Assembly: GCF_026262505.1 (NCBI RefSeq)
Contig: NC_067206.1
Location: forward strand, 12,892,205-12,956,204
Reading direction: 5' to 3'
DNA from: Trichomonas vaginalis G3
Taxonomy: Eukaryota; Parabasalia; Trichomonadida; Trichomonadidae
DNA length: 64,000 nucleotides
The notes below the pieces were generated by a model, which worked only from the letters and a program-made list of their open reading frames with translations, searched no databases and was not told the origin of the DNA. Position numbers and translations under genes: made by a program. Position 1 is the first letter of the stretch, and the number at the start of each line of letters is the position of its first letter. This document shows positions 8,927-19,630 of the stretch, piece after piece.

Positions 8927-9964
8927 AGGGTGCACCCGCATGTACGTTTATTTGAGAGGAGGAGGATTACCCTCTCAATTTTGAAAGCTTCGTTAACTTA
9001 ATATCTCGATGAATATTGGATTAAAATTGAATTTGCCCATACCAATATATCTGATACAATATCCTTAAGTTTTACTAAAAAGAATTTTTTAAAATCCCTG
9101 CAGATTCGGGGATTTTTAAATTTTTTTGATTTTTTTGAAAATTTTTGGAAAAAAAAATATTTTCAGAAGAGCCTTAACGGCTAAGTTTTATGTTTAATGT
9201 TGAGTATCAAAAAGAATGGGCATCTGATATAGCCATCATATATCCCAGAAGCAAATAAAAATTCTGACTTTTTAAGCATAAAAAATGAAATTTTATTTTT
9301 TGCAAAAACAGGCCACCCGGATGTACGTTTATTTGAGAGGAGGAGGATTAAATTTTTGAAAGCACTAAAATTTGTAAATATGCTAGTTATATAATAATAT
9401 GCATTATTTTAAAAAAAATTAAAGCACGTTAAAATCTTTTTTGATGAATTTTTACAAAAGCTACTCAGGATAATGCAAGATATGAGTAGTTAAACATAAA
9501 TTTCAAATCAGATTTTACTTATAATAAATATTTTAAATTTCCGAAAATTAAGTTCAGATCGACTCTATACGTAGTAAATACTAAATAAGGTGCCAAAAAC
9601 CTATTAAACAGTATCAAAACTATCAAGATTGTAATGTTTTTGAAGAAAAATTTATAGAATTATGGACTTCAAACAGATATTATGTAAATAAAAATAATAT
9701 GATGAATTTATTTATTCGTATAATAGCAGTAATAAGTCGATTATTCACTTCTACTTCTGAGATTTGAATTTAATTTCGACAGAAAAAGAGATTCAAGAGG
9801 AAAATACTAGGGGATACAAACAGCCACCATGACAGGATTATTATGGAGCCAAGTTGTATTTTTTGATATTTTTAGAGTTTTCCTACCTATTTAGGTACCA
9901 AGTTATTGCTTAAAAATTAAGGTTCTAAATTCTGAAGTTTACATGATCCTCCCGGGCGCACCCT
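8927..9964. mobile_element. TA-flanked MITE (Tc1/mariner type), 1.04 kb
   Basis: The ends form an inverted repeat, AGGGTGCACCCGC on the left and GCGGGCGCACCCT-like (CCGGGCGCACCCT) on the right. The element is flanked by the dinucleotide TA on both sides (8925-8926 and 9965-9966), the target duplication of the Tc1/mariner superfamily. Inside, a block of about 30 bases (ATGTACGTTTATTTGAGAGG...) is present twice, near 8940 and 9320. No transposase frame was found, so it is non-autonomous. It ends 75 bases before the eL15 start codon. Confidence 0.75.
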
Positions 9965-10030
9965 TAATTTCGAAAAATATTAAATAAAGCTCAAATTCTA
10001 AAAGTGACAGGGCAGGCGGTTTTAGCCCTT

Positions 10031-10036
10031 CCTTTT
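10031..10036 (+). promoter_or_regulatory. CCTTTY (M5-type) transcription-start motif of eL15
   Basis: CCTTTT lies four bases before the eL15 ATG. In T. vaginalis a CCTTTY motif overlapping the start site is known to replace the usual initiator at many genes, ribosomal protein genes among them. No TCAYTW initiator is present here, so this is the likely start-site element, giving an extremely short leader. Confidence 0.55.
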
Positions 10037-10039
10037 TTC

Positions 10040-10654
10040 ATGGGTGCTTTTACATATCTCCGTGAGCTCTACACAAAGAAGCAGAGTGAAGTTATGCGCT
10101 TCATCCTCCGTCTTCGCTGCTGGGAATACCGCCAACTTCCAGAACTTGTCCGCCTTACACATCCATCCCGCCCAGATAAGGCCCGCCGCATGGGTTACAA
10201 GGCCAAGCAGGGTATGGTTGTCTACCGTATCCGCGTACGCAAGGGCTCCCGCAGGCGTGTTGCTTCCAAGAACCGCCAGTATGGTAAGCCACGTACACAC
10301 CATATTTACAAATTAACACCATCCCTTAACCTTCAGGCTATCGCTGAACAGAAGGCTGGTAAGCAACTCCCATCCCTTCGCCTCCTTAACTCTTACTGGG
10401 TTAACCAGGATGGCGCTTTCAAGTACTTCGAGTGCATCTTCGTCGACCCAGTCCACCCAGCTATCCAGCACGATGCTAAGCTCAACTGGATCTGCGACTC
10501 CGTCCACACACGCCGTGAAGCTCGTGGCCTCACAGCTGCTGGCCGCAAGCACCGTGGTCTCAGTGGTGTCGGCCATGGCTTCCGCCATCTCCGCCCATCA
10601 CGCTATGCTGACTGGAAGGTTCGCAACGTCTTCAAACTCCGCCGCTGGCGTTAA
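10040..10654 (+). CDS. RPL15: 60S ribosomal protein eL15
   Basis: This 204-residue component of the large ribosomal subunit matches eukaryotic/archaeal eL15 along its whole length. It has the N-terminal MGAFTYLRELYTKKQSEVMR, the RCWEYRQLPE and RPDKARRMGYKAKQG blocks, the NSYWVNQDG..YFE core, and the basic GLTAAGRKHRGLSG/GHGFRHLRPS end. The start is set at 10040 (MGAF...) because eL15 proteins begin there; an in-frame ATG 12 codons upstream would add residues not found in the family. Codon use is strongly biased to C-ending codons, as expected for a highly expressed trichomonad gene. The stop overlaps TAAA, the likely polyadenylation signal. Confidence 0.97.
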   Translation: MGAFTYLRELYTKKQSEVMRFILRLRCWEYRQLPELVRLTHPSRPDKARRMGYKAKQGMVVYRIRVRKGSRRRVASKNRQYGKPRTHHIYKLTPSLNLQAIAEQKAGKQLPSLRLLNSYWVNQDGAFKYFECIFVDPVHPAIQHDAKLNWICDSVHTRREARGLTAAGRKHRGLSGVGHGFRHLRPSRYADWKVRNVFKLRRWR

Positions 10655-11168
10655 AAGGAAATCAAGATAAATTTTTTTATCATCGCAATCCCTTATTTAG
10701 ATTTTTAACACTACAACACATCTAAATTTACTTAATTTGGCCTAAAGATATCTGATTAATAATTTCAAATTTTTTCATCAGTGAATGAATCCTTAAATAT
10801 CTTCTCTAAGGAGCCTAAAATTGGAATTACTTCTTGAAATTACCAATTCATAGCATCTCAACACTTTTTAACAAGTATCAAACGTTTTCTTTAAAATATC
10901 TAGTATTTTGTAGTTAGATATCATTCCTACAGTATCAACCTCTCATATGGAGCAACCATGGACTAGTCCATGGGCTATATAGGTCCATAATTTTGCAACG
11001 ACGTTTTATATATATTGGACAAGCTTAGAACTTCCATATCATAAGAATAAAAACATTACAAATTATACTACAAATATATGTTTGAGTATAATTAATATCT
11101 TTACTCCAATTGAAGCTATAAGCAATACTTGAAATCGTATCACCTAAAGCAAAAAAATAAATAAAAAT
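10655..11168. other. Spacer, nothing recognised
   Basis: This AT-rich spacer of about 510 bases lies between eL15 and tRNA-Ala. It contains a small CCATGG-centred inverted repeat (GAGCAACCATGGACTAGTCCATGG, about 10950-10973) of unknown meaning. No gene was found. Confidence 0.55.
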
Positions 11169-11239
11169 GGAGATGGGGGGAATCGAACCCCCGGCCTCAA
11201 CTATGCTAAAGTCGCACTCTACCACTGAGCCACACCCCC
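11169..11239 (-). tRNA. tRNA-Ala (anticodon AGC)
   Basis: The minus strand folds into a full cloverleaf of 71 bases. The acceptor GGGGGTG pairs with CATCTCC (two G-U pairs). The D-arm is GCTC/GAGT with AGTGGTA. The anticodon stem is CGACT/AGTTG with loop TTAGCAT, giving AGC. The T-arm is CGGGG/CCCCC-type around TTCGATT. The A box (TGGCTCAGTGG) and B box (GGTTCGATTCC) are intact. A T-rich run follows within 15 bases, as a Pol III terminator should. CCA is not encoded. Confidence 0.97.
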
Positions 11240-11818
11240 TCACAATTTATTACTGAATTATAAAAACAAGATGATAACTTGCTATTTTCTCAAGTGTATG
11301 AAAAGTAAATTTCTGACAACTGGCTTCAACCATCATTTAAATTAGTCTTGACTAGATATCAGCAGATATTTCTCCAAATGAGATCTTTAGTTATTCTGCC
11401 TTCATTGTTAGATTGTGTGTATTCGCGATGCACAATGAATTTTATGTCTCTCAGTTATGATTTTCTGCCATTCCGTATCGTTGTTGATTTCTTTGTTCTC
11501 ATTGGGAAAATAAGCTTATTGTCTTTCAATTAAAAGCTGATAATTCTTCGAATTCTGTTTTTATATCTAATTTCAACAAATTTCTGCTGGCCATTCTTTT
11601 ATATATCTTCTGTTTTGTACCTTTAACTATGAAACAATTACTCTAATTTGATTGATATTGTTGTCAAAAATACGTTTTGAATTATTTTATGCTTTTTCAA
11701 ATATAATATATGTTTTGACATATGCGTGATTAAAATGATGATAAAGTCACTTTTCATATCAAATCTCAAACAAAATATTGAGGCCTTTGTTTCTTAATAA
11801 CGGCCAAATACGTTAGTT
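11240..11818. other. Spacer upstream of beta-tubulin
   Basis: This spacer of about 580 bases lies between the tRNA and beta-tubulin. It is AT-rich with no supported gene. Upstream control sites of the tubulin gene may lie in its 3' part, but no motif other than the initiator is clear. Confidence 0.55.
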
Positions 11819-11826
11819 TCATAATT
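11819..11826 (+). promoter_or_regulatory. Initiator of beta-tubulin
   Basis: TCATAATT fits the trichomonad initiator TCA(+1)YWN. The predicted start A at 11821 leaves a 10-base leader before the ATG at 11831, the usual spacing in T. vaginalis. Confidence 0.65.
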
Positions 11827-11830
11827 ACAC

Positions 11831-13174
11831 ATGGTTCGTGAAATCGTTCACATCCAAGCTGGACAGTGCGGTAACCAAATCGGTGCTAAGTTCTGGGAAG
11901 TCATTTCTGACGAACACGGCATTGATCCAACAGGTTCCTACCATGGTGACTCAGATCTTCAACTTGAGCGCATCAACGTTTACTACAACGAAGCCACAGG
12001 CGGCAAGTACGTTCCACGTGCTATCCTTGTTGACCTTGAACCAGGCACAATGGACTCTGTCCGTGCCGGCCAGTTCGGTCAGCTTTTCCGCCCAGATAAC
12101 TTCGTCTTTGGCCAGTCCGGTGCTGGTAACAACTGGGCTAAGGGCTACTACACAGAAGGCCAAGAACTTTGCGAATCCATCCTCGATGTCATCCGTAAGG
12201 AAGCTGAATCCTGCGACTGCCTTCAGGGCTTCCAGCTTGTCCACTCCCTCGGTGGTGGCACAGGCGCTGGTCTCGGCACACTCCTTCTCAACAAGCTCCG
12301 TGAAGAGTATCCAGATCGTATCCTTTCCACATACTCCATCGTCCCATCTCCAAAGGTTTCTGATACAGTCGTCGAGCCATACAACTGCACACTCTCTGTC
12401 CACCAGCTCGTCGAGTCTGCTGATGAAGTTTTCTGCATTGATAACGAAGCTCTTTACGATATCTGCTTCCGTACACTCAAGCTCACAACACCAACATACG
12501 GCGATCTTAACCACCTTGTTTCCATGGTTATGTCCGGCACAACATGCGCTCTCCGCTTCCCAGGTCAGCTCAACTCCGACCTTCGTAAGCTCGCTGTCAA
12601 CCTTGTTCCATTCCCACGTCTCCACTTCTTCATCGTTGGCTTCGCTCCACTCACATCCCGTGGCTCCCAGCAGTACCGCGCTCTTACAGTCCCAGAGCTT
12701 ACATCCCAGCTCTTCGATAACAAGAACATGATGGCTGCTTGCGATCCACGCCGTGGTGTCTACCTTACAGCCTCCGCTCACTTCCGTGGCCGTATGTCAT
12801 CTAAGGAAGTCGATGAGCAGATGCTTAACATCCAGGCTCGTAACACATCCTACTTCGTCGAGTGGATCCCATCCAACGTCAAGTCCGCTATCTGCGATAT
12901 CCCACCACGTGGTCTTAAGATGGCTGCTACATTCATCGGCAACACAACAGCCTTCCGTGAACTCTTCACTCGTGTCGACTCCCAGTTCCAGAAGATGTAC
13001 GCTCGCCGTGCTTTCATCCACTGGTACGTCAACGAAGGCCTCGAAACAGTCGAATTCGATGAAGCTCGCTCCAACATGACAGATCTCATCCAGGAGTACG
13101 AAATGTACGAAACAGCCGGCGTCGAAGAACAGGGCGAAGGCGAAGAAGATGAGGAAGGTGAAGCCGCCGCTTAA
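11831..13174 (+). CDS. Beta-tubulin
   Basis: This 447-residue GTP-binding subunit of microtubules (flagella, axostyle, spindle) is full length. The tubulin signature GGGTGAGLG lies near residues 142-150, and the [18 protein letters not shown] and [19 protein letters not shown] blocks are intact. The tail is short and acidic ([16 protein letters not shown]), as needed for polyglutamylation. Codon use is strongly biased. The N-terminus reads MVREIVHI, so a Val separates the start Met from the REI of the common beta-tubulin MREI motif. It converges with actin downstream. Confidence 0.98.
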   Translation: MVREIVHIQAGQCGNQIGAKFWEVISDEHGIDPTGSYHGDSDLQLERINVYYNEATGGKYVPRAILVDLEPGTMDSVRAGQFGQLFRPDNFVFGQSGAGNNWAKGYYTEGQELCESILDVIRKEAESCDCLQGFQLVHSLGGGTGAGLGTLLLNKLREEYPDRILSTYSIVPSPKVSDTVVEPYNCTLSVHQLVESADEVFCIDNEALYDICFRTLKLTTPTYGDLNHLVSMVMSGTTCALRFPGQLNSDLRKLAVNLVPFPRLHFFIVGFAPLTSRGSQQYRALTVPELTSQLFDNKNMMAACDPRRGVYLTASAHFRGRMSSKEVDEQMLNIQARNTSYFVEWIPSNVKSAICDIPPRGLKMAATFIGNTTAFRELFTRVDSQFQKMYARRAFIHWYVNEGLETVEFDEARSNMTDLIQEYEMYETAGVEEQGEGEEDEEGEAAA

Positions 13175-13529
13175 GCGATTTGAGTTTTTCGTAAACAGTT
13201 TAAATGTACTACAAATCATTTTAGATTAATTTTTGTGATCACTTACAATTCAATTAATATCTGGAATGTTGATAAAAATGGATTGACATTAATCATAGTA
13301 TCCAACATTTCAGATAACAAGAAGCATAATAGACGCAATTTCAGCAGACATTTTGTAATATTAGATAATACAAAACTCCGCCAGAAATACCTTGAAAGCA
13401 GCATGTTTGATTTTTATTCCAATATATATCATATGTATTATATTGAATGTTCAGCTTAAAGATAGCTATATCAAGTAAATAATGAAAAAATATTTTTTGA
13501 TTAAATTGGAGACAACGAAAAAAAACTTT
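13175..13529. other. Convergent 3' spacer between tubulin and actin
   Basis: About 355 bases between two converging highly expressed genes. It holds both 3' untranslated ends. A 74-codon plus-strand frame in it has no coding character. Confidence 0.6.
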
Positions 13530-14660
13530 TTAGAAGCACTTGCGGTGGACGATGGATGGGCCAGCCTCGTCGTATTCCTCCTTGGTGATAACCATCTGTG
13601 GGAATGTAGCGAGGGAAGCAAGGATGGAGCCACCGACCCAAACGGCGTACTTACGCTCTTCTGGGGCGACGATCTTGACCTTCATTGTTGGTGGAGCAAG
13701 AGCTGTGATTTCCTTGTCAAGACGTTCGGCGATGCCCTGGAACATTGTTGTGCCACCAGAAAGAACGATGTTAGCGTAGAGATCCTTACGAACATCGATA
13801 TCGCACTTCATGATGGAGTCGAAGAGTGTCTTGTCGATACCATCATATTCCATACCATCGAAGTATGGCTTGAAGAGCATTTCTGGGCAGCGGAAGCGCT
13901 CATTGCCGATTGTGATGACGTTGCCATCTGGAAGTGTGTAGTTGACGTTGATAGAGGAGTCTGTAGCGGCCTTCTCCATTTCAGCATCGAAGTCGAGGGC
14001 GACATAGCAAAGCTTCTCCTTGATGTCACGAACGATTTCCTTTTCGGCTGTTGTGTTGAAAGCATTGCCACGCTCTGTGAGAAGCTTGACCATCCAGGCT
14101 GTGAGATCACGGCCAGCGAGGTTAAGTCTCATGATGGCGTGTGGAAGGGAGTAGCCTTCGTAAATTGGAACTGTGTGGGAAACACCATCACCAGCATCGA
14201 AAACGATACCTGTTGTACGGCCAGAGGAGTAGAGAGAAAGAACGGCCTGGATGCCGACATAGAAGGATGGGACGTTGAATGTGTCGAACATGAGGGAGAT
14301 CATTTTCTCACGGTTAGCCTTTGGGTTGAGTGGGGCTTCTGTAAGAAGAACTGGGTGCTCTGTTGGGTCAACACGAAGTTCGTTGTAGAATGTGTGGTGC
14401 CAGATCTTTTCCATATCATCCCAGTTGTTGACGATACCGTGTTCAATTGGGTACTTGAGGATGAGGACACCAGCCTTGGAGCAAGCTTCATCACCAACGA
14501 AAACATCCTTAGCATTGCCACCAACTAATTGTTGTTTGTACTTTGGACGGCCGACAACGGATGGGAAAACTGAGCGTGGGGCTTCATCACCAGAGAAGCC
14601 AGCCTTGCACATACCAGAGCCGTTATCGATAACGAGTGTCTGAACGTCTTCTTCAGCCAT
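13530..14660 (-). CDS. Actin
   Basis: This 376-residue actin is of canonical length. It has the nucleotide-binding loops ([38 protein letters not shown]), the DNase-loop region, and the C-terminal [16 protein letters not shown]...IVHRKCF. The start is placed at MAEEDVQTL (14660) because actins begin there and an initiator lies 12 bases upstream. An ATG 21 codons further up would add an unrelated extension. It is divergent in the usual trichomonad places (for example [17 protein letters not shown]). The codon bias is that of a highly expressed gene. Confidence 0.98.
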   Translation of the reverse strand: MAEEDVQTLVIDNGSGMCKAGFSGDEAPRSVFPSVVGRPKYKQQLVGGNAKDVFVGDEACSKAGVLILKYPIEHGIVNNWDDMEKIWHHTFYNELRVDPTEHPVLLTEAPLNPKANREKMISLMFDTFNVPSFYVGIQAVLSLYSSGRTTGIVFDAGDGVSHTVPIYEGYSLPHAIMRLNLAGRDLTAWMVKLLTERGNAFNTTAEKEIVRDIKEKLCYVALDFDAEMEKAATDSSINVNYTLPDGNVITIGNERFRCPEMLFKPYFDGMEYDGIDKTLFDSIMKCDIDVRKDLYANIVLSGGTTMFQGIAERLDKEITALAPPTMKVKIVAPEERKYAVWVGGSILASLATFPQMVITKEEYDEAGPSIVHRKCF

Positions 14661-14667
14661 TAGAAGA

Positions 14668-14675
14668 GAATGTGA
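14668..14675 (-). promoter_or_regulatory. Initiator of actin
   Basis: On the minus strand TCACATTC fits TCA(+1)YWN. The predicted start A at 14673 gives a 12-base leader before the ATG at 14660. This also argues against the longer upstream start. Confidence 0.65.
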
Positions 14676-15531
14676 AGTCATAGCATTTTTCAATCCGCTC
14701 TCAATTTTAAGGGCATCATTCACATGTCATTGTGGGTTTTTTGTGTCAAATTTCCTCTCAAATTACGGACAATTTCGAACTTATTTTAATAATGTCATTT
14801 CTTTCCTTGTAGTCTATAAGTATTATTATTACAAAAAAGTGACGATATAAAAAGTATTAATTTTTATCTCCGATTTCTTTATATATTCGTTCGCTACTGT
14901 ATATTTCTGTCTTTGTAAAAAAGATGAGAATACTCCATGTATCCAAATACTAGTGCATATATGCATCATTTATAAGAATTCGAATTTTATTCAAACTTGT
15001 AATCATAAGCCGGACATGATTTACAAATGAAACTAATAAATTTGTATCTCCTAGCAAAGACTTTGATTATGATTTCGCATCATTATTTCTCAAAAATTAC
15101 ATTTTAAAAATATTGGCTGAAATTATTGACTTATCTTCATCAGATTACTTAAAATATTAGTCAAATTAGTGATGAACGGTTTTCAAATAAAGAATGCCAT
15201 GAAATAAAATCTTTCATCTTGAAAGTATTATAATAATGGCGTTTTCAAGTAAAACTATGATATTCTTGATGTTTTTGCTGAACCATATCATCAAATTGAT
15301 CATTTAGCCAGAAAAACATAATTATTTGATCCAACAGCAGATTGGAATGTATTGGAAACGAATTCCATCTGAAGAATAGTCATAATACATAACAAAGAAT
15401 CACTGTTCGAGGAAACCATTTTTCGAATGCATATTTGCTGAGAATTTCAAAAATTGAATTTCATATACATGAATATTTATTAAGAGAAAACTACAATAGA
15501 AATGAGATAAATCATTGTTTGTGTAATTTTC
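14676..15531. other. Spacer, nothing recognised
   Basis: About 850 bases of AT-rich sequence between actin and the glycine-rich gene. Scattered short open frames have no recognisable coding character. It may hold old gene debris. Confidence 0.5.
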
Positions 15532-16448
15532 TTACTCTATAAGCAAAAGGAACATACTTTCGAAGAAATGAAGTTTTGAAGATTCTGACATGCATGAAAT
15601 AGAGGGGTATATATATGTTATTCGTAAATAACCATTATCTGGATTTCCAGGAGAAGTCATTCCGCTTGGGAGAGTTATGATGTCTTCACCAGAAAGAATT
15701 ATTGTATTCTTAAAAATTATATTTTCGTATTGAACGCAACTAGAGTTACCAGAAATATAAGAACTTCCCCCTCCACCAGGATTATCAAATGTAGCAGGGG
15801 ATGTCAATCCACCTCTATAGCCACCTCCGCTTCCTCCATTTCCTTCAGCTTGGCAGGACCCATTGACTCCATTTCTTCCGTCAGAACCGATTCCGTTTGG
15901 ATTTCCTATTGTCTGAGTTCCTCCATAGGAAAAATTATATGTGTGTCCATATCCAGCGGTAAGTCCACCTGCATAACCTGCAGTACCTCCGCATGCATGA
16001 CCATACGTAAAGCCCTTCCCAGGGCCTTGAAAGCCCCGCCTCCCCCAGAAACTAAGATTCTATTGTCGGTCGAATAATTTTGGTAGTAAACAGTGGTCGC
16101 TCCACCACCTCCAGCTCCAGAATAGTAATTAGTGGAAGCTGGAGCTCCTCCTTTTCCTCCTCCACCGCACCCGCCCTTTGTATTACGAACTTCTTTAACA
16201 GGCATTTCACCCATTCCTCCAACAATCGCATATAATTGAGTTCTCGTGCTAAAATCAATTGTTCCTGCCGTATACCCTCCATTTCCCCCATAATTGCCGC
16301 CGGCAGCACCCCAAGCTTCGAAAAAATATCTGCCTGGATCAAGAAGAATGCTGTAAGGTATACAATTATCATTGTAGTCGAAGTCAGCAGCAATATCAAT
16401 GGAATTACTACGGAGAAGTGAGAAGGATAGATAATAAGGAACATTCAT
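15532..16448 (-). pseudogene. Glycine-rich protein, frameshifted
   Basis: The first 135 residues or so read as the glycine-rich domain found in many trichomonad surface proteins and in ALK/LTK-type receptors (FFEAWGAAGG; YAIVGGMG; SGAGGGGATTV; ILVSGGGGAF). Near 16025 the frame breaks: the original frame runs on as unrelated residues to 15906, while glycine-rich coding (HACGGTAGYAGG, NPGGGGSSYISG) continues in another frame to 15532. The start at 16448 is supported by an initiator just upstream. It is either a single-base frameshift in a host gene or a sequencing error. No signal peptide or membrane segment is obvious. Confidence 0.75.
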
Positions 16449-16450
16449 TT

Positions 16451-16458
16451 AGTAATGA
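16451..16458 (-). promoter_or_regulatory. Initiator of the glycine-rich gene
   Basis: On the minus strand TCATTACT is a near-perfect trichomonad initiator, with its start A seven bases before the ATG at 16448. An intact core promoter suggests the locus was active recently. Confidence 0.6.
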
Positions 16459-16953
16459 CATTAATTTATTTCTAAGGGCGCGCTCACAATTTCAATTTTT
16501 TCAAAACTTTTCAGACATTGAAGGTTTTAGAGGATTATGAAAAGAAATATCTAAATTCAGTAGTGGTTAGCTTTTATAGCAAAGTTATTCATTGGTGTAT
16601 TTGAAAAACTAATTCAGAGTGATTGTCAAAATTTTGAGATATTGAATGATAACAGATTGAATTATCTATTATGTATTCGTATTACCGAGTATTATTTGTT
16701 CCATCGTGTTTTCGATCAGACTGTTCAAATTTAATCATTATTCCGAAATTCGGTTCATATATTTATATCAAGTGGAAATAATTATGATTTTATTAAAATT
16801 ATATTTTCTGATCTAATATATTTAATTTTGAGAGTATTCATTGAAAATTTTGAGAAATATATCTGATTCGATTCAAACAAACAAAAAAAAAGTAGAACCG
16901 TAAATGAATACAATAAAAAAATATTTATATATTTATATCAAACAAAATATATA
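16459..16953. other. Spacer, nothing recognised
   Basis: About 490 bases of AT-rich sequence between two minus-strand genes. No gene, RNA or repeat was seen. Confidence 0.55.
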
Positions 16954-19041
16954 TTAATAGCGACCTCTGTAGTATTGTAAACTCCAATAAAACATTTCAT
17001 TTGGAATTAAGTGTTTTCCGCTCGGAGAAACAGCCGTAGCATTCTTCTTTGTGAGAGTTTTGAGCTTTTTCTGCATTGTGCTGTAATGCAATGGATCCCA
17101 AAGTGATTCGTTGAAGAAAGAGCTAACTGATTTCGATGGATGATCGAATCTTTCTCTTTCTTCGTATTCGGATGTTAATCTCGCCATATCATCGCCATTA
17201 TCAATGATGAATGCTCTGAAATTATACCATTGCTGAGGAAGAACTGCAATGAATGGAATCTTAGATTTCATAACTAGAGGAGCAGATATGTTTCTAGGCA
17301 TGAACTGTGCGTAGTTCATGTCAACATTGATTGCTCCGAATGATAGGTCTCTGTATTTGTCGACTTGTGTTGCAAGTCTCGACAATTTTGAAAATTCGTA
17401 CAACATTCGCTCGCTTTGAGGGGAATTGTCGTAGAATAATATGCATTTATCATGTGCTCCAGCATAAAATGGCCCGAAACTGCCAGTATTAAGATGTTTG
17501 AACGCTGGTTTTTGATTGAAAATTGAATCTTGGTTTGTTGGCACTGAAAGCGAGAACCAACGAGTTGCGTTAACAGCCGAGTAGAGCCAATCAAAGATAA
17601 TACGTGGATAAACTTGCATTGGCTTGTAATCTTGAGTTGAATTCATATTTCTTCGAATTGTGCCCATAAATTCTTTAATATTAGCTCTGTCGGCGCCACC
17701 TCTGAAGTATTTGTCAATGGAATTGACTTCTTGGATCTTCAGAGGATTATTTATTTGATATCCGTTTTTGTCGAAAGACAATTCGCGATATCCTGGCATT
17801 CCTGGTCCATATTCGTTCCAAGGAAGTGAGTTATTCAACGTATAAGTTAAATTAGCAACTAATTCCCAAAATTGTTCCTGAGTTACATCTCTAGTTATGT
17901 TTACTGGGATATATACGTTGAACCAAGTATTGTTGGACCCTGCCATTGTGCTTTCAACCGGGAAAAACTTGTTTTCGATGTAATCTTTAATGAAACACCG
18001 AACTCTGGCAAATTGTGTATCGGTTAACGGTGGGCCATAGAAGAGTTGAATTGGAATTGAATGGGGATTTTTACAATCGAGATATTCAACTGGTCGTTGA
18101 ACTTTCTTTGTATCATCGAATGTAATATTCATAAGATCTCTTGCCTCTTGTATTTCTGCTCTGATTTGTCTCTCTGTCAAGTGAATTGTTCTATTTAGTT
18201 CTTTTTTCTGTAAAGTAGAGAAAATTCCGAGGGTTGGATAAAGTAGAGCAAATTGGGAATCAATTGGTGATGCAAGATAATTCATATCTTGCAAGATTTC
18301 TTGATTTCCATACATAACATTTAATTTAGGGAATACTGAGACGATTCTGTATATTAAATCAATATCTGTTCTGTTGGGTTTGGCCTTGGTAAATATTAAA
18401 GTGACCTCATCCGAATCTAATAATTGTTTGTAAGTTTTTGTCCGAATTTTGCGATTCATTACCGATAAAAGGGATTCTTTTGTACCAGAGAAGTCTGAGA
18501 GTTCCCTTTCATATGGATTCCATAATTGGAAGGTATCTGATTCGTTTGTTTTTCTTACATTTACGAATCCTATCTCATCGTAAAGTTCAAGTGATAATTT
18601 TATCATACTTTCATATTGACTTTCTGGTGCAATGATTGTAATGTAATTACTTTCGTTGATTTCCGAAATATTAGATTTTTGATCGGAATTTCCATAAAAG
18701 AAAGCAATGGGTTCATATATATCCGAATAATTGTTGACTATATTGAATTCGTATGTTTTTGAAGAACTTGTTGTAAAACTGAAGTTATTAAAAGAAAAAT
18801 TACTATCTACGCGAACAAATTCGATGCTATTATTTTCAAAAATGTTTGCAACTTCTTTATAGTAATTGCAAACCAAGAAAGAGTGACATGAGAAGAAAAT
18901 ATAATTTGATGACGAATGAGCGCTTGCATTGTTTAGAATCCATTTAGATTTTGGTCCGTAATGATGTGCTTCAAGCTGGGTTGGATCGAAATCAGTAAAT
19001 ATATCTTCACACTTTATAAAAGAAACGAAAAACGAAAACAT
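16954..19041 (-). CDS. Large secreted or ER-lumenal protein, possibly with thioredoxin-like folds
   Basis: This protein has 695 residues from the chosen start MFSFFVSFIKCEDIF, which gives a short hydrophobic signal peptide; an ATG 15 codons upstream would place a poly-K patch before it. There are many N-x-S/T sequons (for example NASAHS, NFSFNN, NESNY, NRTDID), as in a protein passing through the ER. Segments such as KCILFYDNSPQSERMLYEFSKLSR and SFGAINVDMNYAQFMPRN resemble the beta-alpha-beta start of thioredoxin-like domains, but no CxxC was seen. There is no C-terminal KDEL (it ends YRGRY) and no other membrane span. The family is not recognised. Confidence 0.7.
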   Translation of the reverse strand: MFSFFVSFIKCEDIFTDFDPTQLEAHHYGPKSKWILNNASAHSSSNYIFFSCHSFLVCNYYKEVANIFENNSIEFVRVDSNFSFNNFSFTTSSSKTYEFNIVNNYSDIYEPIAFFYGNSDQKSNISEINESNYITIIAPESQYESMIKLSLELYDEIGFVNVRKTNESDTFQLWNPYERELSDFSGTKESLLSVMNRKIRTKTYKQLLDSDEVTLIFTKAKPNRTDIDLIYRIVSVFPKLNVMYGNQEILQDMNYLASPIDSQFALLYPTLGIFSTLQKKELNRTIHLTERQIRAEIQEARDLMNITFDDTKKVQRPVEYLDCKNPHSIPIQLFYGPPLTDTQFARVRCFIKDYIENKFFPVESTMAGSNNTWFNVYIPVNITRDVTQEQFWELVANLTYTLNNSLPWNEYGPGMPGYRELSFDKNGYQINNPLKIQEVNSIDKYFRGGADRANIKEFMGTIRRNMNSTQDYKPMQVYPRIIFDWLYSAVNATRWFSLSVPTNQDSIFNQKPAFKHLNTGSFGPFYAGAHDKCILFYDNSPQSERMLYEFSKLSRLATQVDKYRDLSFGAINVDMNYAQFMPRNISAPLVMKSKIPFIAVLPQQWYNFRAFIIDNGDDMARLTSEYEERERFDHPSKSVSSFFNESLWDPLHYSTMQKKLKTLTKKNATAVSPSGKHLIPNEMFYWSLQYYRGRY

Positions 19042-19630
19042 CTTTTTTTTTTGTTGGAAAAGTAACAAAATAATGCAAATGAGCAAAATCTGATTGGTGA
19101 ACTATTACTTGACTATCTGGGAGTTCAATAGTCTCTAATAAATAATGAAATGATTTTACATTATATGGATTTTTGTTTCCAACTGATTTTTTGGTATGAT
19201 ATTTGGATATGTGAATCCACACATGCAGTATATCTCATGTTCGTGATAACATCCAAAACTAATAATTCGATTTTGAAATATTTATCACTGAAGATTTTAC
19301 AAAAATTTCTTGAAAATTTCTTTTTCAAAATTCTTTTGGAGGATGAAAAATCAAATTTAAGAATTTTTTAAACGACAAATATGTTTGTTTATTGATACTA
19401 TTTCTTATTTATCAGTAATGATAACAAAAAACCCTATATTCTAAAATCACAAAATATTATCATGTAAATGAGGCATATTGATTGCAATTTTAATGAAGGA
19501 GAATATATGTTATGTTATATTATCAGAATGATGCAATAATACTTCTTAAGAGAAATACCAATATTGTTTATCAAGCAATCAAATGCCCTAGTAAATTTTG
19601 AAAATTTTGAGAATTTTTTTTTATTATTTT
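19042..19630. other. Spacer between divergent genes
   Basis: About 590 bases separate divergently read genes and should hold both promoters. On the minus strand TCATTTGC near 19085 is a weak initiator candidate. The last 30 bases before 19631 are T-rich. Confidence 0.5.

Noticed and set aside
10022-10670. Several long frames overlapping eL15 on both strands
   Set aside because: They are shadows of a codon-biased gene; only the eL15 frame matches a protein family.
11025-11243. 72-codon minus-strand frame over the tRNA
   Set aside because: It reads through tRNA-Ala and AT-rich flank; the tRNA explains the sequence.
11838-13219. 297- and 276-codon frames overlapping beta-tubulin
   Set aside because: They are shadows produced by the biased codon use of tubulin, rich in Ser/Thr or Val/Asp without domain content.
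13235-13459. 74-codon plus-strand frame after beta-tubulin
   Set aside because: It is AT-rich, matches no family, has no initiator, and lies in the 3' spacer between convergent genes.
13482-14528. 348-codon plus-strand frame opposite actin
   Set aside because: It is the antisense of actin; the actin frame is full length and canonical.
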